From an uncultured Lysobacterales bacterium (GTDB lineage: Bacteria; Pseudomonadota; Gammaproteobacteria; Xanthomonadales; SZUA-36): a DNA stretch of 5,021 nt. Below the pieces are notes generated by a model. The model saw only the letters and a list, made by a program, of their open reading frames with translations, did not search any database and was not told the origin of the DNA. Shown in pieces: positions 1 through 4,809 of this stretch (position 1 is the stretch's first letter; each line of letters opens with the position of its first letter). The DNA lies in NCBI GenBank assembly GCA_937974465.1, contig CALJWY010000056.1:1-5021 (forward strand), read 5' to 3'. The position numbers were made by a program, and so were the translations under genes.

Positions 1-1593
1 GACCTGCAAATCCTGACCCGATCGGTTTCCGGCGTAACCCTGACCACCCAGTCGATTGAAGCATTGCAGCTTCAGGGCAAACTGATGGCAGGCGCAGGCA
101 CCACCTGGGACCGTAATTTCGATTACATGAATGACGTCCGCAACATGATCAATACCGGCCGGCCTATTGTCGATGCCGGCATGCATCACCAGGCCTGTGT
201 TGCGTTGATGGGCCTGCCCTTCCATTCTGACAAGGTGCACACGGCAGAATTCTATATCGATATCGGCCGGCAGTTGCTCGAAGGCGATGTGCAGATCGAT
301 TCCATCTGCCTTAAAGACGCCAGCGGCACCACAGACCCGAAAACAATTTATGACACCGCGATTGGTTTGAAGAAGATCATGCCTAAAGGCATGCCCCTGT
401 GGATGCACACCCACGATACGGCCAGCATGGCCGTTGCCTGTTACATGGCGGGTATCCACGGTGGCGTTGACGGTGTTGATTGTTCCGTGCGTCCAATGGC
501 GAGTGGCACCGTGCAGCCGGATGTGCGATCGGTCGCACATGCCCTGAAAGGCACCGGTTACTCACTGGACATCAATGTCGATGCAATGCAGGAAATCGAA
601 TCGCTGCTCGAAGAAGGCCTGAAAGACTATGCATTCAACCCGACCACCACTACCGCCGATGCGCGCGTGGTCGGTTTCCCGATGCCTGGCGGCGCCATCG
701 GTCCAAATGTCCACATGATGGTGAAGGCCGGTATCCTGCACAAATATTCAGACGTACTCGCTGAATTCCCGGTCGTGGTCAAGGCCGGTGGCGCCTGGAC
801 CAGTGTGACCCCGGGTAGTCAGCAGTACTGGCTGCAGGCGTTTAATAACGTCATGTTCGGCCGCTGGGAGAAAATGGAATCCGGTTATGGCCGCTCGGTT
901 CTGGGTTACTTTGGCAAGACACCGCTTTCCCCTGATCCCCTCGTCGTCAAGGCAGCCTCTGACCAGCTGGGTCTGCCGGTATTTGAAGGCGATCCGCTGG
1001 AAGCAGCCCCGAACAATATTGAACCTGCCAGAAAAGCACTGGAAGAGCGCAATATACCGGTCAATGACCGCAACCTGTTCCTGGTGCTTTCCACCATGGT
1101 TCCCGGCAAGAAGATGGAACTCAACGAAGGCATCAAGCTGTTGACCGGCAAGGGCAAAATTGACATTCCATTGAAGAAGAAAGAAGCACCCGTGGCAGCA
1201 GTTGCTCCTGCGACGGCGCCTGTTGCTGCAGCGTTACCGAGTGGCCCAATCACATCAACCTGCAAGGTTGAGGAAGGCGGCAAGGTAAGGACTTTTGTAG
1301 TCACGATTGAACCGAACCAGGCATCTGGTGCACTAATAGCCGAATCAGTTGCTTCCCAACCTGCCAAGACCGGGGGCACCAGCGTATTCTCGGTATTCGG
1401 TGGTGAAGTCGAAGTAATCGATATCCTGGTGAAAGTTGGTGACGAAGTCACTGAGGGCGCTGTGGTTGCCTCAATCGAAGCAATGAAGGCACAACACGAC
1501 ATCAAGGCGCCGTGTGCAGGCAAGGTGATTTCCGTCGATGTCCGCATCGGAGAAGAAATCGACGCCACCCAGAGCATAATAACGATCGCCTGA
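1..1593 (+). CDS. oadA: Na+-pump decarboxylase alpha subunit, biotin-dependent (OadA-like), 5' truncated by window
   Basis: The frame is open from base 1, so the start lies upstream; 530 residues are visible (residue 1 = bases 1-3), and roughly 75 N-terminal residues appear missing by comparison with OadA. Residues about 1-390 match the TIM-barrel carboxyltransferase shared by oxaloacetate decarboxylase alpha, pyruvate carboxylase and transcarboxylase 5S. Visible active-site elements are the lysine of LKDASG (K105, carbamylated metal ligand in the family), the metal-binding HTH of WMHTHDT (H136, H138) and the catalytic threonine of ASGTVQP (T170). The first metal-ligand aspartate would be off the edge. 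An Ala/Pro linker (about 392-416) leads to a biotinyl domain (about 460-530) with EAMKAQ; K496 is the biotin site, 34 residues from the C-terminus, the usual distance. The family moves CO2 from oxaloacetate to biotin at the inner membrane. The next gene is the beta subunit, which supports a Na+-pump decarboxylase over pyruvate carboxylase. Motif wording is divergent (KDASG for KDMAG), so the substrate is inferred. Family assignment is firm; the exact substrate is not. Confidence 0.88.
   Translation, partial: DLQILTRSVSGVTLTTQSIEALQLQGKLMAGAGTTWDRNFDYMNDVRNMINTGRPIVDAGMHHQACVALMGLPFHSDKVHTAEFYIDIGRQLLEGDVQIDSICLKDASGTTDPKTIYDTAIGLKKIMPKGMPLWMHTHDTASMAVACYMAGIHGGVDGVDCSVRPMASGTVQPDVRSVAHALKGTGYSLDINVDAMQEIESLLEEGLKDYAFNPTTTTADARVVGFPMPGGAIGPNVHMMVKAGILHKYSDVLAEFPVVVKAGGAWTSVTPGSQQYWLQAFNNVMFGRWEKMESGYGRSVLGYFGKTPLSPDPLVVKAASDQLGLPVFEGDPLEAAPNNIEPARKALEERNIPVNDRNLFLVLSTMVPGKKMELNEGIKLLTGKGKIDIPLKKKEAPVAAVAPATAPVAAALPSGPITSTCKVEEGGKVRTFVVTIEPNQASGALIAESVASQPAKTGGTSVFSVFGGEVEVIDILVKVGDEVTEGAVVASIEAMKAQHDIKAPCAGKVISVDVRIGEEIDATQSIITIA
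521..540. repeat. Perfect 8-bp inverted repeat with 4-nt loop inside oadA
   Basis: ATGTGCGA (521-528) and TCGCACAT (533-540) are exact reverse complements around TCGG. In mRNA this would form an 8-bp stem with a tetraloop. It lies in the segment coding for PDVRSVAHA, just after the catalytic threonine motif. It may be chance under codon constraint; no function is claimed. Confidence 0.6.
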
Positions 1594-1606
1594 CGGGACA
1601 TAAACC

Positions 1607-2734
1607 ATGCAAGCCATTACGGAACTGCTAAGCCAGTCAGGTCTGGCCAATATCGGCTGGGACAACCTGATCATGTACCTGATTGCCGCAGCGCTGGTGT
1701 ACCTGGCAATCAGGAAAGAATATGAACCGCTGCTTTTGATTCCGATCGGGTTCGGTATTCTTCTTGCCAACTTCCCGTTGGCGGATATGAGTTCTTATGA
1801 CTCCGGAATTATCGGCATGATTTACAGTGGCGGCATCAAGACGGAACTGTTACCGCCCATCATCTTCCTGGGTGTGGGCGCCCTGACCGATTTTCGGCCT
1901 CTACTTGGGCGGCCATTGACATTCCTGTTGGGTGCGGCAGCCCAGCTAGGTATCTTTATTGCTGCCATTGGCGCAGCCACTTTGTTTGGTTTCAGCCCGA
2001 AGGAAGCCGCCACCATCGGTATTATCGGTGGCGCCGACGGACCAACCTCCATTTTTCTCGCTGCACAATTGGCACCTCACCTGCTGGGCCCGGTTGCTTT
2101 GGCGGCCTATAGCTACATGGCACTGGTACCGATGATTCAGCCACCGGTTATGCGCCTGTTAACGACCCGTAAAGAACGCAACATCCAGATGGGTGAGCCG
2201 ATACCGGTTTCTCACAGGGCCGTGATCTGGTTTCCTATCTGCACCGCAGCAATAACGATTCTGGCAGTTCCTTCCAGCGGTCCGTTGATTGGCATGTTGA
2301 TGTTTGGCAACCTGCTGCGTGAAAGCGGGGTAACCGAGCGCCTGAAGAAAACCGCAGGTGGCTCGTTGATCGACGTGGTCACCATCTTCCTGGGTATTTC
2401 TGTAGGCGCCACCATGGAGGCCAGTCATTTCCTGAATGCCCAAACGCTGATGGTTTTCGGCCTGGGCGCCGTGGCATTTGTCTTCAGTACCGCCGGGGGC
2501 ATCCTGTTCGCAAAATTGATCAACCTGTTCCTGCCCAAAGACAGGAAGATCAACCCGTGTATTGGTGCCGCGGGCGTTTCTGCCGTTCCAATGGCAGCGC
2601 GCGTGGTGCAAAAATTCGTATCCGATGAAACCGATGGCAAGGTCAACCCGTTAATGGCAGCGATGGGCCCGAATGTCGCAGGCGTCATTGGCTCAGCCAT
2701 GGCAGCGGGGGTTTTCCTGTCATTACTTAAATAG
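1607..2734 (+). CDS. oadB: Na+-translocating decarboxylase beta subunit (OadB/GcdB/MmdB family)
   Basis: This is a 375-residue, very hydrophobic multi-spanning inner-membrane protein, the usual size for the shorter members of the family (Klebsiella OadB is longer). The family decarboxylates carboxybiotin carried by the alpha subunit and couples this to Na+ export. Signature motifs are all present: GGADGPTSIF (D144), AAYSYMALVP (Y170), INPCIGAAGVSAVPMAARV (N316 and S325). Their spacing matches the Na+-binding residues D203, Y229, N373 and S382 established for Klebsiella OadB, so the pump core looks intact. The ATG at 1607 is 13 bp after the alpha-subunit stop, with a weak GGGA about 8 nt before it, so the two genes are surely cotranscribed and perhaps translationally coupled. 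The same family serves oxaloacetate, glutaconyl-CoA and methylmalonyl-CoA decarboxylases. The neighbour is a TIM-barrel alpha subunit and not a crotonase-fold one, which points to an oxaloacetate-type enzyme. The gamma subunit is not between or after these genes. Confidence 0.94.
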   Translation: MQAITELLSQSGLANIGWDNLIMYLIAAALVYLAIRKEYEPLLLIPIGFGILLANFPLADMSSYDSGIIGMIYSGGIKTELLPPIIFLGVGALTDFRPLLGRPLTFLLGAAAQLGIFIAAIGAATLFGFSPKEAATIGIIGGADGPTSIFLAAQLAPHLLGPVALAAYSYMALVPMIQPPVMRLLTTRKERNIQMGEPIPVSHRAVIWFPICTAAITILAVPSSGPLIGMLMFGNLLRESGVTERLKKTAGGSLIDVVTIFLGISVGATMEASHFLNAQTLMVFGLGAVAFVFSTAGGILFAKLINLFLPKDRKINPCIGAAGVSAVPMAARVVQKFVSDETDGKVNPLMAAMGPNVAGVIGSAMAAGVFLSLLK

Positions 2735-2996
2735 ACCTTCAATTAAGGCAGACACGATCACGCTGTAACCCAGGCTGGTACGGTCTGACGATTTGTAAAA
2801 GCAAATCTTTCACTTAAGCTGGAAATATTATTTCAATCGCCCGATCGGTATTTATAGCTTTAGAACGATTTATGCCGTTCCGGAACTGCTTGGCCAGCTT
2901 TTCGATATTGATGTGCATGAAGGCGGAGTTCTTGTCATGCAATTTTCTCGATTTCGTTGCATACTGGAAACCCCCATTTCAGCCGAAATTTTTATT
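2735..2996. other. Intergenic region between oadB and the SYLF gene
   Basis: These 262 bp hold no convincing gene. Visible items are a weak stem-loop at 2790-2807, the 8-bp palindrome CCGATCGG at 2841-2848, an AT-rich stretch with TTATAG/TATAGC (2852-2858) that could be a -10 element without a good -35, and a 9-of-10 match to an FNR box at 2908-2921. A 42-codon open frame (2872-3000) ends on the SYLF start codon, but it has no ribosome-binding site. The reading frame of the SYLF gene itself stays open upstream to 2799, which leaves its start uncertain. Confidence 0.5.
2790..2810 (+). terminator. Weak stem-loop, possible terminator of the oad operon
   Basis: GATTTGT (2790-2796) can pair with GCAAATC (2801-2807) around AAAA: six Watson-Crick pairs plus one G-U, followed by only three T residues and then CACTT. 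It begins 55 nt after the oadB stop. The stem is AU-rich and the U-tract short, so it is at best a weak intrinsic terminator. Confidence 0.28.
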
Positions 2997-3560
2997 ATGA
3001 AATTAATTAATATAATCACATGCAGTGTTTGTTTGATGTTTGCGACAGCTGCCCATGCCGCTGCAACTTTGGATGAGTGCAATGCAACCCTGGTTAAATT
3101 CAAACAACTCGGTAATGTGCCAGAAATGATGACTGAAGCCTATGGATACGCAGTCCTGCCGACCATTGGTAAGGGAGGCATAGGTATCGGTGCAGCGGGC
3201 GGTACTGGATGTGTTTTTGCCCAGGGCCACCACACCGGCAATGTTTCAATGGGCCAGGTTACAATCGGCTTTCAATTGGGCGGCCAAGCCTATAGCCAGA
3301 TAATCCTGTTCAAGAATGCAGACACATACCAGGAATTCACCAACGGCAATTTCGAATTCGGCGCTGATGCCACGGCAGTTGCGCTGACCTATGGTGTGCA
3401 AGCAGGTGCCAACACCCAGGGTGCTTCTGCGAGCGCAGGTGATACGAGGGCAACCGGAGCCTGGAAACGCGGCATGGCCATTTACACCCTTGCCAAAGGC
3501 GGCTTGATGTACGAAGCCTCCATCGGTGGACAGAAGTACAAATTCAAGCCATTAAAGTAG
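2997..3560 (+). CDS. Secreted SYLF-domain (Ysc84/DUF500) lipid-binding protein
   Basis: From ATG 2997 the product is 187 residues. It opens with a classic Sec signal peptide: basic MK, a hydrophobic core to about residue 18, and a likely cut after AHA at residue 21. No proper lipobox is seen, so a soluble periplasmic or exported protein is expected. The rest is one SYLF domain: EAYGYAVLPTIGKGGIGIG (about 48-65), SMGQVTIGFQLGGQAYSQII (about 84-103), FTNGNFEFGADATAVAL (about 114-130), and a C-terminal GGLMYEASIGGQKYKF (168-183). The family binds phosphoinositides in eukaryotes; bacterial members are mostly uncharacterised envelope proteins, so a precise role cannot be given. I chose 2997 because the signal peptide begins there, although no Shine-Dalgarno precedes it. 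ATG 2937 has GGAG 8 nt upstream and would add 20 residues ahead of the signal peptide. It stands alone, 262 bp after oadB and convergent with the regulator gene. Confidence 0.88.
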   Translation: MKLINIITCSVCLMFATAAHAAATLDECNATLVKFKQLGNVPEMMTEAYGYAVLPTIGKGGIGIGAAGGTGCVFAQGHHTGNVSMGQVTIGFQLGGQAYSQIILFKNADTYQEFTNGNFEFGADATAVALTYGVQAGANTQGASASAGDTRATGAWKRGMAIYTLAKGGLMYEASIGGQKYKFKPLK

Positions 3561-3759
3561 CTTTCCGGCAACCGATATATAGCACCCGGGCTAAAAGTGA
3601 CACAATCGGCCAGAGCAATCTTGGGATTTATTTTATCGCTGGTTCAGCAAAACGAAGATACGGCCGCTGAATTAAGGGCAAAAATTAAGTGAATGCGAAC
3701 AACCGGTAATTTCTTGCTTGTGCAGGCCAAGACTGAATAAGTCTAATAGTTTTGCGTCG
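3561..3759. other. Convergent intergenic region, no clear gene
   Basis: These 199 bp separate the stops of the SYLF gene (plus) and the regulator gene (minus). Both transcripts should end here, but no strong intrinsic terminator is visible. Weak inverted repeats are TTCAGC/GCTGAA (3643-3648 and 3666-3671, 17-nt loop) and AGACT-GAATA-AGTCT (3730-3744), the latter followed on the plus strand by AATAGTTTTG. A 31-codon GTG-started frame at 3597-3692 lacks a ribosome-binding site and is not called. Confidence 0.5.
3730..3753 (+). terminator. Weak stem-loop, possible terminator of the SYLF transcript
   Basis: AGACT (3730-3734) and AGTCT (3740-3744) form a perfect 5-bp stem with loop GAATA. On the plus strand it is followed by AATAG and TTTT (3750-3753). 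The stem is short and the T-tract is displaced by five bases, so support is weak. On the minus strand no T-tract follows, so it does not serve the regulator gene in the usual way. Confidence 0.2.
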
Positions 3760-4458
3760 TCACATTGTGCGACTGTCGATCAACGGGTTTGGCTTTGCAA
3801 GGTGGTTCAAGTCATCGAGATTCGTCAAGCATATTTCGCTCCCGTGAACCTCCACCCCATATTTCCTTAACTTGCCGAATGCACGGGAAAGATATTCCGG
3901 CGTCATGCCAAGAAGCGCAGCTAAGGTGCGTCTATCTTCGGTTAGCTCAATTTTTCCAGCCTCCGGCGTCTGCTCGTTCGCGCGCAATAGGTAATTTGCC
4001 AGTCGCTCCACGCCGTTGCGGAGTTTTTGCTCTTTTAAAGCCCTGATTACAACGCGATACCTCTTTGCAAGTTCTTTCACCATTGCGTGTGCAAAGGCGG
4101 GGTCAGCATCCATTGCGTTGCGCACGTTTTCTGCCGGAACCATTAAAACCCTGGACTGTTCCAATGTACGTGCCGACATCAGATAGGCCTCATCTTCCAG
4201 AACAGCAGACAGGTTAAAGGTGCAAACGGGCCTCATAATAAACATCGTGGTTTCCCGATCGTTTGAGCTGCCGAATAACTCAACCGTTCCGTCTAAGAGA
4301 ATGTGGAGAAAATCCGCAGAATCGCCTTCCGTTATCAATTGGACATGCGCCGGAAAACCTTGTAAGTAGGCCATTTTAAGCAAGTCGTCAAAGTGCTTCT
4401 CGCCCATAGACGAAAAGAGTGAAATTTCTCTGACTTCTCGAACATCATCACTGCGCAT
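3760..4458 (-). CDS. Crp/Fnr-family transcriptional regulator without Fe-S cysteines or cAMP site
   Basis: This is a 232-residue cytoplasmic regulator, the normal family length. Residues about 10-115 form the cyclic-nucleotide-binding-like sensor barrel (LITEGDSADFLHILLDGTVELF at 41-62), 120-145 the dimer helix, and about 150-220 the winged helix-turn-helix, with helix-turn-helix at roughly 174-197. The recognition helix TPEYLSRAFGKL carries E188, S191 and R192, the E-x-x-S-R pattern by which FNR and DNR read TTGAT half-sites. Only two cysteines (C79, C210) exist, so FNR's 4Fe-4S cluster cannot form. In the phosphate-binding cassette the cAMP-contacting Arg-Ser of CRP is Met-Ser here (M94, S95) and the Gly-Glu is absent, so cAMP is an unlikely ligand. 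What it senses is unknown; DNR/NNR-like haem or nitric oxide sensing, or an FtrB-like role, are possibilities only. ATG 4458 has AGGGG 5 nt upstream. The gene is divergent from the membrane protein gene on the right and has a perfect FNR box in its promoter. Confidence 0.92.
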   Translation of the reverse strand: MRSDDVREVREISLFSSMGEKHFDDLLKMAYLQGFPAHVQLITEGDSADFLHILLDGTVELFGSSNDRETTMFIMRPVCTFNLSAVLEDEAYLMSARTLEQSRVLMVPAENVRNAMDADPAFAHAMVKELAKRYRVVIRALKEQKLRNGVERLANYLLRANEQTPEAGKIELTEDRRTLAALLGMTPEYLSRAFGKLRKYGVEVHGSEICLTNLDDLNHLAKPNPLIDSRTM

Positions 4459-4463
4459 AATAA

Positions 4464-4468
4464 CCCCT
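4464..4468 (-). promoter_or_regulatory. Ribosome-binding site of the Crp/Fnr regulator gene
   Basis: On the minus strand AGGGG lies 5 nt before ATG 4458. It abuts, and by one base overlaps, the hexamer repeat, so the repeat sits directly against the initiation region. Confidence 0.65.
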
Positions 4469-4490
4469 GTTCTTGTTCTTGTTCTTGTTC
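4468..4490. repeat. Hexanucleotide tandem repeat (TGTTCT), 3.8 copies
   Basis: Three exact copies of TGTTCT (4468-4473, 4474-4479, 4480-4485) are followed by TGTTC (4486-4490), 23 bp in all; on the minus strand it reads as repeats of AGAACA. It lies in the predicted untranslated leader of the regulator gene, just upstream of its ribosome-binding site. The array is perfect, so slipped-strand length change is possible in principle. Confidence 0.92.
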
Positions 4491-4511
4491 ACTTCGAAAA
4501 ACGCATTCCCG

Positions 4512-4560
4512 GATATTAAGTTTAGGCTGATGCTAAAGACCACATATTGATCTAAATCAA
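4512..4560 (-). promoter_or_regulatory. Predicted class II FNR/DNR-dependent promoter of the regulator gene
   Basis: On the minus strand a perfect FNR box (4560-4547) is followed by TAAACT at 4524-4519 as the -10 element, giving a predicted start near 4512. The box centre (4553.5) is then 41.5 bp upstream, the standard position for class II activation by FNR/CRP proteins. The -10 matches the consensus at four of six positions, as expected when an activator replaces the -35. An overlapping TAATAT (4518-4513) is an alternative -10. The leader would be about 54 nt and includes the hexamer repeat. Confidence 0.65.
4547..4560. promoter_or_regulatory. Perfect FNR/ANR/DNR-type operator TTGAT-N4-ATCAA
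   Basis: TTGATCTAAATCAA matches all ten specified bases of the FNR-family consensus. It lies 89 bp upstream of the start codon of the regulator gene, whose product has the matching E-x-x-S-R recognition helix. FNR, ANR and DNR sites share this sequence, so which protein binds cannot be told from the site alone. Confidence 0.85.
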
Positions 4561-4611
4561 GAAAGCTGTTGATGTAGTGTAATTTGAGGCAGAACCAAAC
4601 TCTGCATTCCC

Positions 4612-4627
4612 TGTGATTCCGCTGACA
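4612..4627. promoter_or_regulatory. CRP-like near-palindrome TGTGA-N6-TGACA
   Basis: TGTGA (4612-4616), six bases, then TGACA (4623-4627) match nine of ten specified bases of the CRP consensus TGTGA-N6-TCACA. Its centre (4619.5) would be at about -25 of the rightward promoter, overlapping the -35 region, a position that would repress and not activate. A chance match is quite possible. Confidence 0.3.
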
Positions 4628-4629
4628 AT

Positions 4630-4645
4630 TGCTATAATTAGAAAT
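4630..4645 (+). promoter_or_regulatory. Extended -10 promoter toward the membrane-protein gene
   Basis: TGCTATAAT (4630-4638) combines a perfect -10 hexamer (4633-4638) with the TG of an extended -10. No good -35 lies 16-18 bp upstream, which extended -10 promoters tolerate. The predicted start is near 4645, leaving a leader of about 165 nt before ATG 4810. Confidence 0.55.
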
Positions 4646-4745
4646 GGTGGGTGTTCACTATTGTATCGCCAGATTATTAGTGTAAGTCTGCAAATAAGCA
4701 TCCAATAACCTCACGATCAAGTAGTAGTTCATATCACGTCTGCTT

Positions 4746-4770
4746 TTAACCGTCAGCCCGGTGGGGTTAA
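4746..4770 (+). other. Dyad in the leader of the membrane-protein gene
   Basis: TTAACC (4746-4751) pairs with GGTTAA (4765-4770) around a 13-nt loop. Inside, ACCG (4749-4752) could instead pair with CGGT (4759-4762), so two exclusive hairpins are possible. It ends 24 nt before the Shine-Dalgarno. It may be an operator or a leader hairpin, or chance. Confidence 0.3.
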
Positions 4771-4794
4771 CGGTGTTTTGGTTGCGTGAAATCT

Positions 4795-4800
4795 GAGGAG
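4795..4800 (+). promoter_or_regulatory. Ribosome-binding site deciding the start at 4810
   Basis: GAGGAG lies 9 nt before ATG 4810. The only other in-frame start after the upstream stop at 4768-4770 is GTG 4786, which has no such site before it, so 4810 is preferred. Confidence 0.7.
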
Positions 4801-4809
4801 AATGCGAGG

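Larger units (their letters stand above)
4459..4809. other. Divergent control region between the regulator and the membrane-protein gene
   Basis: These 351 bp contain no supported gene; open frames on the minus strand here are short and cross into the right-hand coding region. From left to right the region holds the regulator's ribosome-binding site, a hexamer tandem repeat, a minus-strand -10 element, a perfect FNR-type box, a CRP-like near-palindrome, a rightward extended -10 promoter, a dyad at 4746-4770, and the ribosome-binding site of the gene at 4810. The 8-mer TGTTCACT occurs twice, at 4486-4493 and 4652-4659. Confidence 0.7.

Noticed and set aside
157..164. GGCCGGCC palindrome and CCGATCGG palindromes (18-25, 2841-2848)
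   Set aside because: These are single short palindromes without spacing, arraying or promoter context that would give them a role.
906..1601. Long minus-strand open frame (231 codons) opposite oadA
   Set aside because: It is antisense to a gene with clear family motifs through this whole stretch; its translation is Ser/Thr/Pro rich with no recognisable domain.
2159..2611. Minus-strand open frame of 150 codons opposite oadB
   Set aside because: It lies wholly inside oadB, and its composition (His, Gln, Arg rich) is typical of an antisense shadow.
3638..3648. GCTG-GTT-CAGC hairpin as terminator
   Set aside because: The stem is 4 bp and no T-tract follows on either strand.
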